NCBI RefSeq assembly: GCF_905220415.1
Contig: NC_059546.1
Location: 6,076,001 to 6,140,000 of the forward strand
DNA: 64,000 nucleotides
Source: Colias croceus
Taxonomy: Eukaryota > Arthropoda > Insecta > Lepidoptera > Pieridae
Reading direction: 5' to 3'
Below the pieces are notes generated by a model. It worked only from the letters and a program-made list of their open reading frames with translations, was not told the origin of the DNA and did not search any database. Within the stretch, counting starts at the first letter, position 1. The number at the start of each line of letters is the position of its first letter. Positions 50,121 to 60,293 of this stretch are shown one piece after another. Position numbers and translations under genes: made by a program.

Positions 50121-51090
50121 AGATTAGTATACCTTTTTTTTTTTTTTATAGTGGGGAAATCTTCTTAGATACCCCGGCTCCCGGGGATGGAGCCGTGGTT
50201 ATGTCGGATTTTTACCGACTAAAACCCCACTCTGTTCCATCGCGCTGCTTTGGACGGAACTGCGGGAACGGTTACGACTCTACCGCGTGTCCCGCCCAGC
50301 AGATGCCCGTTTCCAGGCCCACCACTAGAACCCCCCTCGCTGGCGGCTGCTGGAACGAAGGCTTACGCCACCAACGCGCAGACAATGGATCTTTCCCCGC
50401 TCCATTATCCACGTTCCCCCAAACCCCCGACCCCAACACCGTCCGGCCGGAGGGTTCACGCCGGAAGGTCCTCCGATGTGTGAAATTCACGTCGGGGGAC
50501 TCTCCGGCGCACTTTTATAGAGATTACCTCGCAGCCCCCACCTCACCAGAGGTGGCGGCCCTCGGTCCGGCCCCACGGACCGGATTACGAGTTGGCAGAC
50601 GGCCGTTTTACAGCGGCCGCCGCCCCACACCTCTCTGCAGGAGTCTCCGCGCGTCATCACAATGACGCGTCGGGATCCCGCCCTCCGCTGCACGGCGTGG
50701 CTTGCTAAACCAGCGAGCCCGTCGCGCCGCGACCTCTGGCCGCCATCCACCGCCGCATAAGAGCCGGCTCCTCTCTGGTCCACAAACAGGACCTCTGCCG
50801 TCGGGTCAGTCGAGGCCTCGCAACCCCGACTGCCGTTCAGCGCCACCTTTGCCTAGTGGGCACGGGGTCCGCCAAGCCACGACCTCTGGTCGCCATCCCA
50901 CGCCGCACACAGCGGCCGCTGGGCCACACCTAGCCCTGGCCGTCGGGCCGGTCGAATCTCCCCGACTCTAGACCAGCCGTTCAGCCCCTCGCTGGTCCAA
51001 TTTCGCTTCACTCAGAGGGCCATAACTCTGAGCTACTGAGCCCCTCCGCCGCGACAAGGCCTGGACCGTTGGGGGGAGATTAGTATACCT
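50121..51090 (-). mobile_element. GC-rich 0.94-kb retroposed element with poly(A) and 14-bp target duplication
   Basis: The direct repeats AGATTAGTATACCT lie at 50121-50134 and 51077-51090. The element (50135-51076) is on the minus strand: its 3' end, at the left, is a run of about 15 T on the plus strand (poly(A)), preceded by the stem-loop CCACGGCTCC...GGAGCCGGGG. GC content is far above the surroundings. An internal repeat of about 140 bp is visible (50740-50860 against 50880-50985, sharing GACCTCTGG.CGCCATCC and CCGTCGGG). No RT motif is present, so it is a 5'-truncated LINE or a non-autonomous derivative. The long ORFs on both strands (156 codons plus, 119 minus) are effects of high GC. 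Confidence 0.88.
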
Positions 51091-54000
51091 AATAATCCGA
51101 GATAAAAAGAAAATAATATGATAATAATATGGCAATTGACACTGAAATAACGCCGTAAAATTATTTTAAAATCGATTATGTAACTAGATCCATTGTTTAC
51201 CCCCCACAAGTTACAATGTCCCAAACGCGCTCTTTATAATATACCTACGTAGGGAATTTTTATATATTTTTCTGTTTATATAAATTGAGATGTCCCTTAC
51301 CTCTTTAGAATTTGAACTTTATCAAATGAAATTTACTGTTCATGTTTTTAAATAAAATAGCATTTGTATGAGTTATTTTTGAATATATTGTGTTTAACAT
51401 TGGAATGTTTTCATAAATAGGCGATTGAATCTAAAATAAAATACAATGAAATATTTCATATGCATACCTTAGATAATTATCATGAACACGTTCTTCAAGT
51501 TATTTTAAAACAACTACAACAACTAAACGAGTGCACATATACCTTCTAGGGAATCGCGCTCTATCTAAGGCCATATCTACCCTTCATTATTTATACTAAT
51601 GAATACACCGTAACAAATTTATTTGTAGTATAGTTATGTACAGTCCTCCCTCATCAGTGTTGTATTAACTGTCCCGTGTCAACGAGATTTCAAACCAAAA
51701 TCTGATCCATTATTTCGTAGCTACATAATATCATAGATGTTTAGGTACGCAGTTAAGCTGATTATCATTTAAGTTATTTGTCATCTTCGTACCCTAAATT
51801 TGCATTTATGTAATGTTTATGAGGTGCCTTGTATATCACAGAAGTTAGTTCAAAGTATTAGGTATGTAATATTCTACATACTTTAACTTTAGCTCAAAAT
51901 CTACTTCATATTTGACATTATATAGCTTAATTTCAGCATTTAAAAAAGTTTAATTGTTAATTTTATGTACCTGAGTAGACTCTTCAATAATCGCTGCATC
52001 TAAAACTTACTTTATACAAATGACCGAAATATTCAACAATGAATGTCCTTCCAGAGCGTAGAAAACATGACAGTAGAAAGCTTGAGTTATACAAGTAAAT
52101 CATTAATTTATTTATGAAAAAAGCCCTATGTCACATAAAAAATCCTTAAAAATCATATTAAGTATAAATCATTGCGTTGCGTCCTGAAAGAAAAACAAAC
52201 ACACTGCACTTTGCATTTAAAATATTACTTAGGATTAGTAGAACTAAGGATATTAGGGAGTGAATTATTTAAAGAAAAAATATCATTAATGTAAGTTTTT
52301 ATTGGAGTGTTTAGACACGTGTCTATGGCTACGAAACAGATTACATGGGAATCTCAAGTGCAGTATATCGCAAGTCAGTGGTCCCGGTGATTTGTTCGCC
52401 GCTTCCTGTTTATTCATGCAGTTCCTAGACGATTACCTCCTCGCGCTGCTCATGAATATATTTGAATAATTTCCAACTCAGGTGTAAATGATGCAAGTTT
52501 TTGCATTTAAACTTTAATAATCGCTTCAATATTCTTTGTCTCAGTTTTATTGTGTCAAAACGCAGTGTCTTTTGGCGGTTATTTTACAAAACCGCTTGTG
52601 TAATTTCCATAATTTGTTGTTAAGCTAAATCCAGTTATGTAATGAATCAATTATGCTTCATAGCCCAGCAACGTAAGTGACGTAACCAGTATGTTTATCG
52701 ACATTATTAGGTTGGAATTTGCCGTACTGACAAAATGTTCATGTCGGCTGTATGACAGTGATGTGAATGACTGATTTCCTCTCATCGGCTTTCAACAGAA
52801 TTAACTAACAAATCTGAGATAGCAAGCTGCTTTTAATAAGCTAATGTAGTCTGCATATAGCCAGAAATTGAAGACAGCATTCGGTTAATATTAAAGGTAC
52901 AAGCCGTGAATATTTATCGTACGGACTGAGAACAAGGTTCTTGAACTACGGTATTATAAGCTATTCAGTACTAGAATAGGCTTAATTAAGATGTTTACAA
53001 ATAATTTAAAAAAGACAACCAATCATAATAAAACTGTGTTTAAATGTAGTAATTGCCTTGGTTTTACTAGAAACAATTTTTAATTACATTTAATTAAAAA
53101 ATTTTTCTAGTATTATATCATAATGTATAATTTTTTTTCGGTTTTATTGACTATGTTCCATCAATGATAGACCAAATGCCGTGCCATGAATATTTTGTGC
53201 AATTTGTACCGTCATTGCGTTTTTGAGACACGTAATTAAGCGGTCAATGAAATGGGTGGCGGTCACTGCGGTCGCTGTCAAACAGTAAACAGGCGTTCTG
53301 ATGGGTTAATTAGTGTTATGTTTTATATTTAAGAATAAAATCCTTCTCGGGATCGTGTTCACGAATTATTTATCAAAATTGCTAGAAAAACCTATTTTCT
53401 TTTTCTGCTAACTGAATTAGAAAGGTTCAATTGAAATTATAATTTAAATGTATGATGAAAATCAAAAAGGATAACTTAAAGTCATCCATGACAAACAAAC
53501 ATGTTCATTAACATTTACAGTGTATCTAATCATGCATAAACACAGACGACGTCTGCAGCTAGACTATAAATTTTCATATCATATCTATTTTTCTAGCTGC
53601 TCATCAATTCATATTATGAAATTATAATATAAAAAGTTTTATCTCTCATACATTTAAAAAATAAAGAGGTAGAAAACAATTTTTATTATTCATTCCAATT
53701 TTTTTCTTTACAGCAAACGTAGTCAAGGTGATCAGATATTACAGGAGATCTTTCATGATTTAGAGAATAAATCGCCTTTTAAATCCGCTAATAGGATTAA
53801 ATGCTTATTTGGTAATTGCCAATAGAAAACATTACGTTTAGAAATTTTCCAGGAAACTTTTAAATCAGATTTCAGAACATAAATTGATTGTAAATTCTTT
53901 GTTTACAGACCATCGCATTATTGATGTGAAGCCTATTATAATGCGATTTAAGCGCTGCTTTATGCGTAAACCGTTCAATGGATATTGGATATACACGTTA

Positions 54001-54247
54001 GCGATAACTGACAACGAGAAATGAATTTATGCTGGTTATGTCCAATCAATGCAACACCGACGTTCATCATATTCGAATTTTCCTGGCTTAGCATTTATAA
54101 TAATAATTACACTTTATTCATACCGCACATACTTATATTGAAAAACTATTATTCTAGAAGGAACGTCAATTTTCTATAGGTACTAAATTTTAGAAAACTC
54201 CGTCTTTGTTAAATAAAACCGGCGTTCCTTGCAAACTATGCTGACTC
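51091..54247. other. AT-rich stretch, no gene seen
   Basis: No ORF is supported. Less AT-rich blocks at 52310-52460 and 53190-53310 could be regulatory. Confidence 0.3.
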
Positions 54248-54400
54248 ACCTCCGAACATAGAGATAATATTATGTACTACGTACTAGAGAGGCCATCGCT
54301 ACTACACTCTCTCCAACACGAGCTAGAGGCAAAAGTCACAAGTCTCATTAGTCTGTGCCGGACGCTTGCCGCGTCAACACGTGTTATTGCTCTGTTCAAA

Positions 54401-54477
54401 ATGCCTTCGTGTGTGCTAAGATATTGTTTTAACAGTTCCTATAATACAAACAAAGCCCGAGGAGTGACTTTTCACCA
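54401..54477 (+). CDS. First coding exon of a THAP-domain protein, partial
   Basis: The ATG at 54401 opens 25 codons plus two bases to a consensus donor GTAAGT (54478). The peptide begins MPSCVLRYC and ends ARGVTFH. It has the same length (77 nt), intron phase (2) and motif layout as the exon at 424-500: C, four residues, C, then a basic stretch and G-V-T-F-H. About 40% of residues are shared between the two, so they are related but not recent copies. I found no downstream THAP exon in the remaining 9.5 kb. The exon lies between inverted repeats (54255/55452). It may be the start of a THAP regulator with a long first intron, or part of a THAP-type transposon. Confidence 0.72.
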
Positions 54478-54867
54478 GTAAGTTTCCTTATTATGAGTGA
54501 GTCATGCATTTTACTAATATTGTTATCATTTTGCGAAAAATCACCACGCGTTCTGCGTTTCGCGCCATTTTTCATCGACTAACAGCACAGACGTGACACT
54601 ATCGATGAGTCTGTTAAAAAAATGTAACTGGATTTTTTAACTATGAATATACAATATATACCTACTAGGAAAGATTACCGTGGTGTAGTACCTTAATATT
54701 TATACTTTTACCCGACTACGCAAAGTAAAACGGTAAGTTATATTAAGTAATATTTATTTATTTACCTATTGTTATTTATTAAAAAAAGACAGCTGTCGTT
54801 CCAATAGGATTTATAAATTATTATGCACAACAATTACAAATAAACACAACATTCACAGAAACTAATA

Positions 54868-54957
54868 CAGTAAAAGTTCCTTAATCGCGCTTCCTTTATT
54901 CGCGTTTTCACTATTCGCGGATTAAAAAAATGCGACCCAATTTCTATATTCGCGACT
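54868..54957 (+). mobile_element. Pogo/Tigger-like terminal fragment
   Basis: After a TA dinucleotide the sequence reads CAGTAAAAGTTCCTTAATCG and continues with repeated TTATTCGCG, CTATTCGCGG and ATATTCGCG motifs. These are typical of the terminal repeats of pogo/Tigger mariners. I did not find the opposite end nearby, so this is a solo terminus or a decayed element. Confidence 0.5.
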
Positions 54958-55457
54958 AAATTTTTTTTATTTACAGATTTAATAAGTACATACATAATAA
55001 TAAAATTATTCCAATAGGTATCTTACCCAATATCCTTGTCAAATGGACTAAAGCGCGTCACCCACGGTGAAGATACTATAATATTTTATGTTAAGATACT
55101 CTAATATAAAACGTTATAGTATCTTAAGGTATCCGGTATCAGCGTTCTGACCATCATTTTTCTTTTTGTCATTGCTTACTAAATTAGCTTACTAAATTGA
55201 TATTATTAAAAGGAAATTAAAATACATAGTTTAATATAAAATCCTCTTTTTATTAATTCCCTAGTATCAGTACCACCAGAAAGTACCGAGTAAACAGATT
55301 GCACAATGTGTCACATCTGCGCGCATTGCTTAATCTTTGAACTTGAAGCCACGGCCCGCTCGTTCCACACGTACCCCACCACATCGGCCGCGCGCTGAAT
55401 ATTTTTGTTTGGAATAGCCACTCTAGTACGTAGTACATATTATCTCTATGCCTCCGA

Positions 55458-58400
55458 AAGCACAAACGTCATTTGATTTTACATTTAATTTATACTGAAC
55501 TTTAAAGCGCTTTTCAGTTTATTTTTCGTTTACTTTCTTCTCTTGTAAAGTATTATTTAATGCGTGTATTAGTTATAAGCTTCTTGTTTAATGCATATAA
55601 TTTCATACTGACATAGAGATGTTTTACAGGTTTTGAGAGAGGATATTAATTATCGTTGTGTCTCAATGCTATGTTAACTTAATATAAAACGACAAAAGAA
55701 AAGTGATGAAGAAATATTTAAAAGACGTTTTAACAAAAATCACGTAATGAGCTTTTTGAACTATCATATTTGGATTAATTAATAATAGATGAATAATTAA
55801 AGATGCAATTAGTCAATTACTTTATCAAGAAATACTTCTAAACAGTTTTAACACTAAAACGATCTATGATACCCAATAAGACTCGCAATATTTTTAATGA
55901 AAATACGAATTATACGCAAGATGTTCTCAAAACCACCACGTTTCCAAAAAACAATATTTTTCCAGTTTCTCCTCCCTTGAAATTTGGTTTATCTACGGAT
56001 ATCCTTTTTGCTGAACGTAAACAAAAGTTTATAAAAGCTTGGTAACTCGCAAACTAGGTTACAAACAATTCTGACTTGTATCTCGAATGCTGGTGCTATC
56101 TGTTTAATTAACTTTAAAAATAAACTAAGCTGAAATTGTTTCAGCTCAATCATTTCAACGTAATTTCAAGGAAATAGACCGAATATGACATGAATATTCA
56201 TCGATTATTATATTAGTTGTATTTCGGGAAAGAGCTTTTAAATTTGTGTTATGTATTTATTATAATTGTTTAAAAGTTTGACCTAGTTTCTTTGCGTGAA
56301 AATATTAAATAAACAATCGTTTTTATCTTCTTCCCCCTGTACCTTATCTACAAAAGCTTTTCGAAGGCATCGGCGCTAATTATTATTATTATTCGTAGGT
56401 TGTTAGTTTTTTGTATCTATTTATAGTTTTGTTCTCTCTCCTATTATAGAAAGGATTTAGTTTGCTGCATTTAGTTTAATTCGTGTCCAATAAAATAACT
56501 ATAGTTGTTTTCAGTAAAATAAAAAATATGTACAAAAAACGGAAACAGCTTCAAAAATTTAAGCTTTTTTTGTGTAAGCACGTGCTACTTGTAAAACTAT
56601 AATATGTACCTACATAATTCCAAAGAAATCCGTACACGTTTTTACCGGGAACTTCGTGACATTAAAACTTTATAAAGCTCGAACCTATTTAGGCTAAAGT
56701 ATATACTTAGCCCACAACGGACAACGTGCCGGTAGATATTGGATTCTATAGACTTTCGGGAAAGACGAGCATTACAAAATGGCTTCTATGTCAATCCACA
56801 CTATTATTACGGTATCTTCTGTATCGAGATCCTTTTATAATCATTCAAGTAACATCCTTTCTATAAATTGTCTTCAAATTACCATCTAGGTTACAGTAAT
56901 CAAAATGCAAAATGAATGCATATATTTTTTTAATTATTTTCTTCACAACTTGAAATTAACACATGGACACAATAAAATAGAATGAAATACATTCACGGTG
57001 TAATTTCTTAAATTGGTGAACACAATATGCACTAATTACAAAGCTAATTCTTATTATTAACATTACAATGATGGACACTTGAACAGTCGGCTCAGCAATG
57101 CGTGAAGCGGTACATGTATAAGTAGATAACTCGTGTAACGGACACGCGACATCCAACCCGACAGGACATGTCACGCCGGGATTTATTGCCGCCATTTAGT
57201 TGCACGTCATACGTAACCACTATTCGATAAACGATTTTAATGTAATAATAATAATTCTCCATTTTACACCACGCTATTGTCACGTCGCGTTCGTTGACAT
57301 CCAATATAGTAAAAAAAAAATTATGTTAATAAAGGGATGTGATATTGGACGTAATTATTAATTAACATAGAATATAAAGTACATTTAATAACATGGAATA
57401 AAGAAATCATTTTCCATAAAAATTTATAAGCACACACAATTAAAAAAGCCACCACGTACATAGTAAAAATGGATGGCTTCGTAAAAGGCAGTAAATATTC
57501 AATCAGTTTAAAAGTAAACAACGTACTCGATATTGCAAACACTCTGTATCAGGAGCGTAAAAACGCTCTTTTTAATGAAAGCTAAAAACCTCGGTTTGTT
57601 GGCTCGTGGCCCCCAAGGGATCAACTCATTTGTACCTATGTGCGACAAATTTACGCGATCCAATATAATTCGGGCACGCACGTCCGAGATTGCGACGTTT
57701 TCTAGTTGAAAGCCAATTGCTTTAATTTCGGACGTTAGTTAGCCGACGGCGATAGAACTCCAATCGGCACAATGCGAACTTCAATAAGAAACAGTTTCTT
57801 GTTATTAATTTCAATAGTTTAATATTAAATTTAAACCCTTATCAATAGCGAGTATTGGAACTTTTCACCCCGAAATCCCCGAAGGCACAACTGTTTATCT
57901 GATAAGTATTTATTGAAACGATCGCTTGACCGGCTTTCCAACTAAGTAGTGAATAACGTTTCGAAATAAATTTCGTACCCCAAATATTGATAGAATTTGC
58001 AATATTAATCGCACGTCTGGTGTGTAAGTTTTCCATTTATTTATCATGTGAAAGATTATGCTATCTACTATCTATAATGATTAACTTCTGCTATTAATCA
58101 AATACTTACTAATTTTCGTTATTATGTAATTGTTACTTGAAATTACAAATGAATATTTTCAGTCAAAATATAAGTACCTACGTAATGCATCGCAACTTAT
58201 CAAGCAAAAACATTAACCACAAATAAATAAAGTTATAACTAAATTCAATATCATATGAAAATCATGAACATCTTTTACAGAAGGTCTTTTAACATATTAT
58301 AAATTCCCGGTTCTAAAGCCTGTCTCCACGTTTACGGGCTTTTTAAAACGCATCCGCACTCGACAGAGAAATAAAACGTAGTATCGAGGTGAAGGTGAGC

Positions 58401-59444
58401 TTTCAAATAGCTGTCTTTACGCACTATTAACTTGCGTCGGAGTGTGTAATGAGAGAGCGATTTGCCTCAGCGTTTCCGCCGCGAGACGAGACGCGAATTG
58501 CTCGGAAGTTGCACCCGCGTAATATAATGTGCAAACGTTTCGCGTGAGCCCTGGATTATATTCTCTTAAATAAACGTGTTATGTATGTAGGGCAATTTCA
58601 CATTAAACTTTATTGTAGACTTCCTTGATGTTTTGTTTTTAATTTTTAATAACCCCTTTTTTTCTTAGGAAATATACTCAGTAGTATACTACGATTAATG
58701 AATATGATACAGAGTAGCGAATCATTCATTTCGCAAAATACTGATGACCTAAAAATACTGATTCCAATAGCAAAAACAGATTACATACAGTTTAGATAAA
58801 TCATTGTAATTTACTCGATAAAGAAGAATCTAGTTTGCGACATAAACATTTACTTTCCTCATTTTATTATTCAACAAGGATAACGATACAACAAAAATAA
58901 TAGTAGCTAACAAAGCATTGTATTAAATAAAAGCTTTTAATAGGTACAATCATCCCACCGTTTTGTTATTCGAGGAGATGAGAAATTTTAATTAAAACCC
59001 AGGTTACTTTATGACAGTCGTGTAATTATTAATACAAATTAAAAAATATGGGTAAATTAAACGTCACATTTGTTTCAGGGCTGGCGTAAGTTGGCGTTGG
59101 CAAATTCATTTTCGACGCGAGATAAGGAAAGCAATTCTGTTATCGCCACAGGATCAGGCGCTCGTTTTTAACCGAATATGAACAGAATGGCATATCGCGA
59201 GCCCCCGAGGCCCCTTGACCCAAGATATTGGGCTAGGGTTAAGCGAATAGCGGTGATCAAAGTAATAGTATGATCAGATATCAAGGGTTAGATCTTAAAA
59301 ACGGTCACGTGCGTAGCAGAATTAATTTTTAACGAAAGACCAAATCAATTTGTGTCTGATGCTGAAAATGGTCAAAATTTACGTATGTGGTTTGCGATTC
59401 TAAAAAGGGTATAATATAGTCAAATGTTCATTTTTATGTATAGA
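55458..59444. other. AT-rich stretch with GC-balanced islands, no gene seen
   Basis: Islands at 57090-57200, 57570-57780 and 58310-58560 are richer in GC and CpG than their flanks and lack a recognisable reading frame. A short open segment follows an acceptor-like TTTCAG at 59075 (GWRKLALANSFSTRDKESNS, 31 codons) but has no known motif. These may be regulatory or UTR sequence. Confidence 0.3.
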
Positions 59445-59729
59445 CTAGCTGACCCGACAGACGTTGTTTTGTCTTAAGTTACGAACTTGAGTTACGAATA
59501 TGAACAGTCAACCGCGTAAAAAATTAACTATTAAATAGAACCATCTATTACATACTTACTCAATCCAGACCACAGGTGTTGCCAAATGTAAGAATGGTTT
59601 AGAGATCTTATCTATACATATAATAAATCTGTAGAAGGGTCAATTCTGTACATTGAAAATATTGAAAAAATAAATAGCAGGGGGTGTTACTGGATCGATA
59701 CCAAACCCAAATATGTGATTAAAAAAAAT

Positions 59730-59774
<45 letters not shown>

Positions 59775-60293
59775 ATGTGAAGGCATCACGTGAAAACTAT
59801 CGGTTCGATTTCGATGAAACTTGGTATAACTAAACCTTATTATCCTGGGCGTAAAATAGGATACTTTTTATCCTGGAAAAATACGTAGAAAAAAAATAAT
59901 CTTAATTTTTCAGTTTTATCCATAGACGTTGTTCCGTAGAACCGCGAACACACGTTGCGTATTATTATAGGCCTAGCCGTATTTGGGAATTGGGTCCAAT
60001 AGATATTTATAAGATGTTATTGTCAGAGGTACTCAAAATGGATAAATAAACCATCCACGCGAAGACCGACATCCGCGCGGACGGAGTCGCGGGCGGAAGC
60101 TAGTCTCTAATATAATAATTATTGTGACTGTCAAATAATAATTTTTATAAACTATAAACTGAAATGTAACCTATCCTATCTTTCAAGTTAGATCAAACAT
60201 CACAAGGGCTGTAAATCTAATTTAAAATCGTTTCAGTGGTTTTGGAGTCCATCGCGGACAAACAAAGTGACACGTACTTTTTATATACAAAGA
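59445..60293 (-). mobile_element. Helitron-like element interrupted by a younger Helitron
   Basis: The host element on the minus strand runs A|TCTTTGTATATAAAAAGTAC at 60293 to GTCGGGTCAGCTAG|T at 59445, that is 59445-59610 plus 60104-60293. On the plus strand it starts with the widespread CTAGCTGACCCGACAGACGT repeat and ends with TGGAGTCCATCGCGGACAAA. The gap is exactly filled by Helitron copy 3. Confidence 0.75.
59611..60103 (+). mobile_element. Non-autonomous Helitron, 493 bp, nested (copy 3)
   Basis: A|TCTATACATATAATAAATC ... GTCGCGGGCGGAAGCTAG|T. Full length and near-identical to copy 1 (19033-19522). It sits between A and T of the older element at 59445-60293, with no target duplication. 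It contains (GTCT)10 at 59733-59772. Confidence 0.9.

Larger units (their letters stand above)
54248..55457. repeat. 1.2-kb interval bounded by a 40-bp inverted repeat, containing a THAP exon
   Basis: The left copy (about 54255-54293) reads CATAGAGATAATATTATGTA then CTACGTACTAGAGAGGCCAT. The right copy, reversed (about 55412-55452), reads CATAGAGATAATATGTACTA then CGTACTAGAGTGGCTAT. They differ by a 3-bp indel and a few substitutions. The interval includes the THAP exon at 54401 and a pogo-like end at 54868. No target duplication was found, so this may be a transposon boundary or simply an inverted duplication. Confidence 0.6.

Noticed and set aside
50195..50971. Long ORFs on both strands (156, 119, 89 codons)
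   Set aside because: They lie in the GC-rich retroposed element, where stop codons are rare by composition; no domain signature, and strands overlap heavily.
54272..54400. N-terminal extension MYYVLERPSLL... upstream of the THAP exon
   Set aside because: The extension comes from the inverted repeat and is not THAP-like; the internal ATG at 54401 gives the exact family start.
57092..57304. Minus-strand ORF of 70 codons and overlapping 79-codon ORF
   Set aside because: Motif-free, low-complexity Tyr-rich text in one frame, and no splice partners; treated as a GC-balanced non-coding island.
59075..59170. Exon after TTTGTTTCAG as a continuation of the THAP exon at 54401
   Set aside because: The in-phase reading (GWRKLALANSF...) lacks the conserved THAP Pro, Trp, Cys and His residues.
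19155..59772. Regularly spaced short repeats as a possible CRISPR or satellite array
   Set aside because: They are uninterrupted GTCT microsatellites inside dispersed Helitron copies in a eukaryotic genome.
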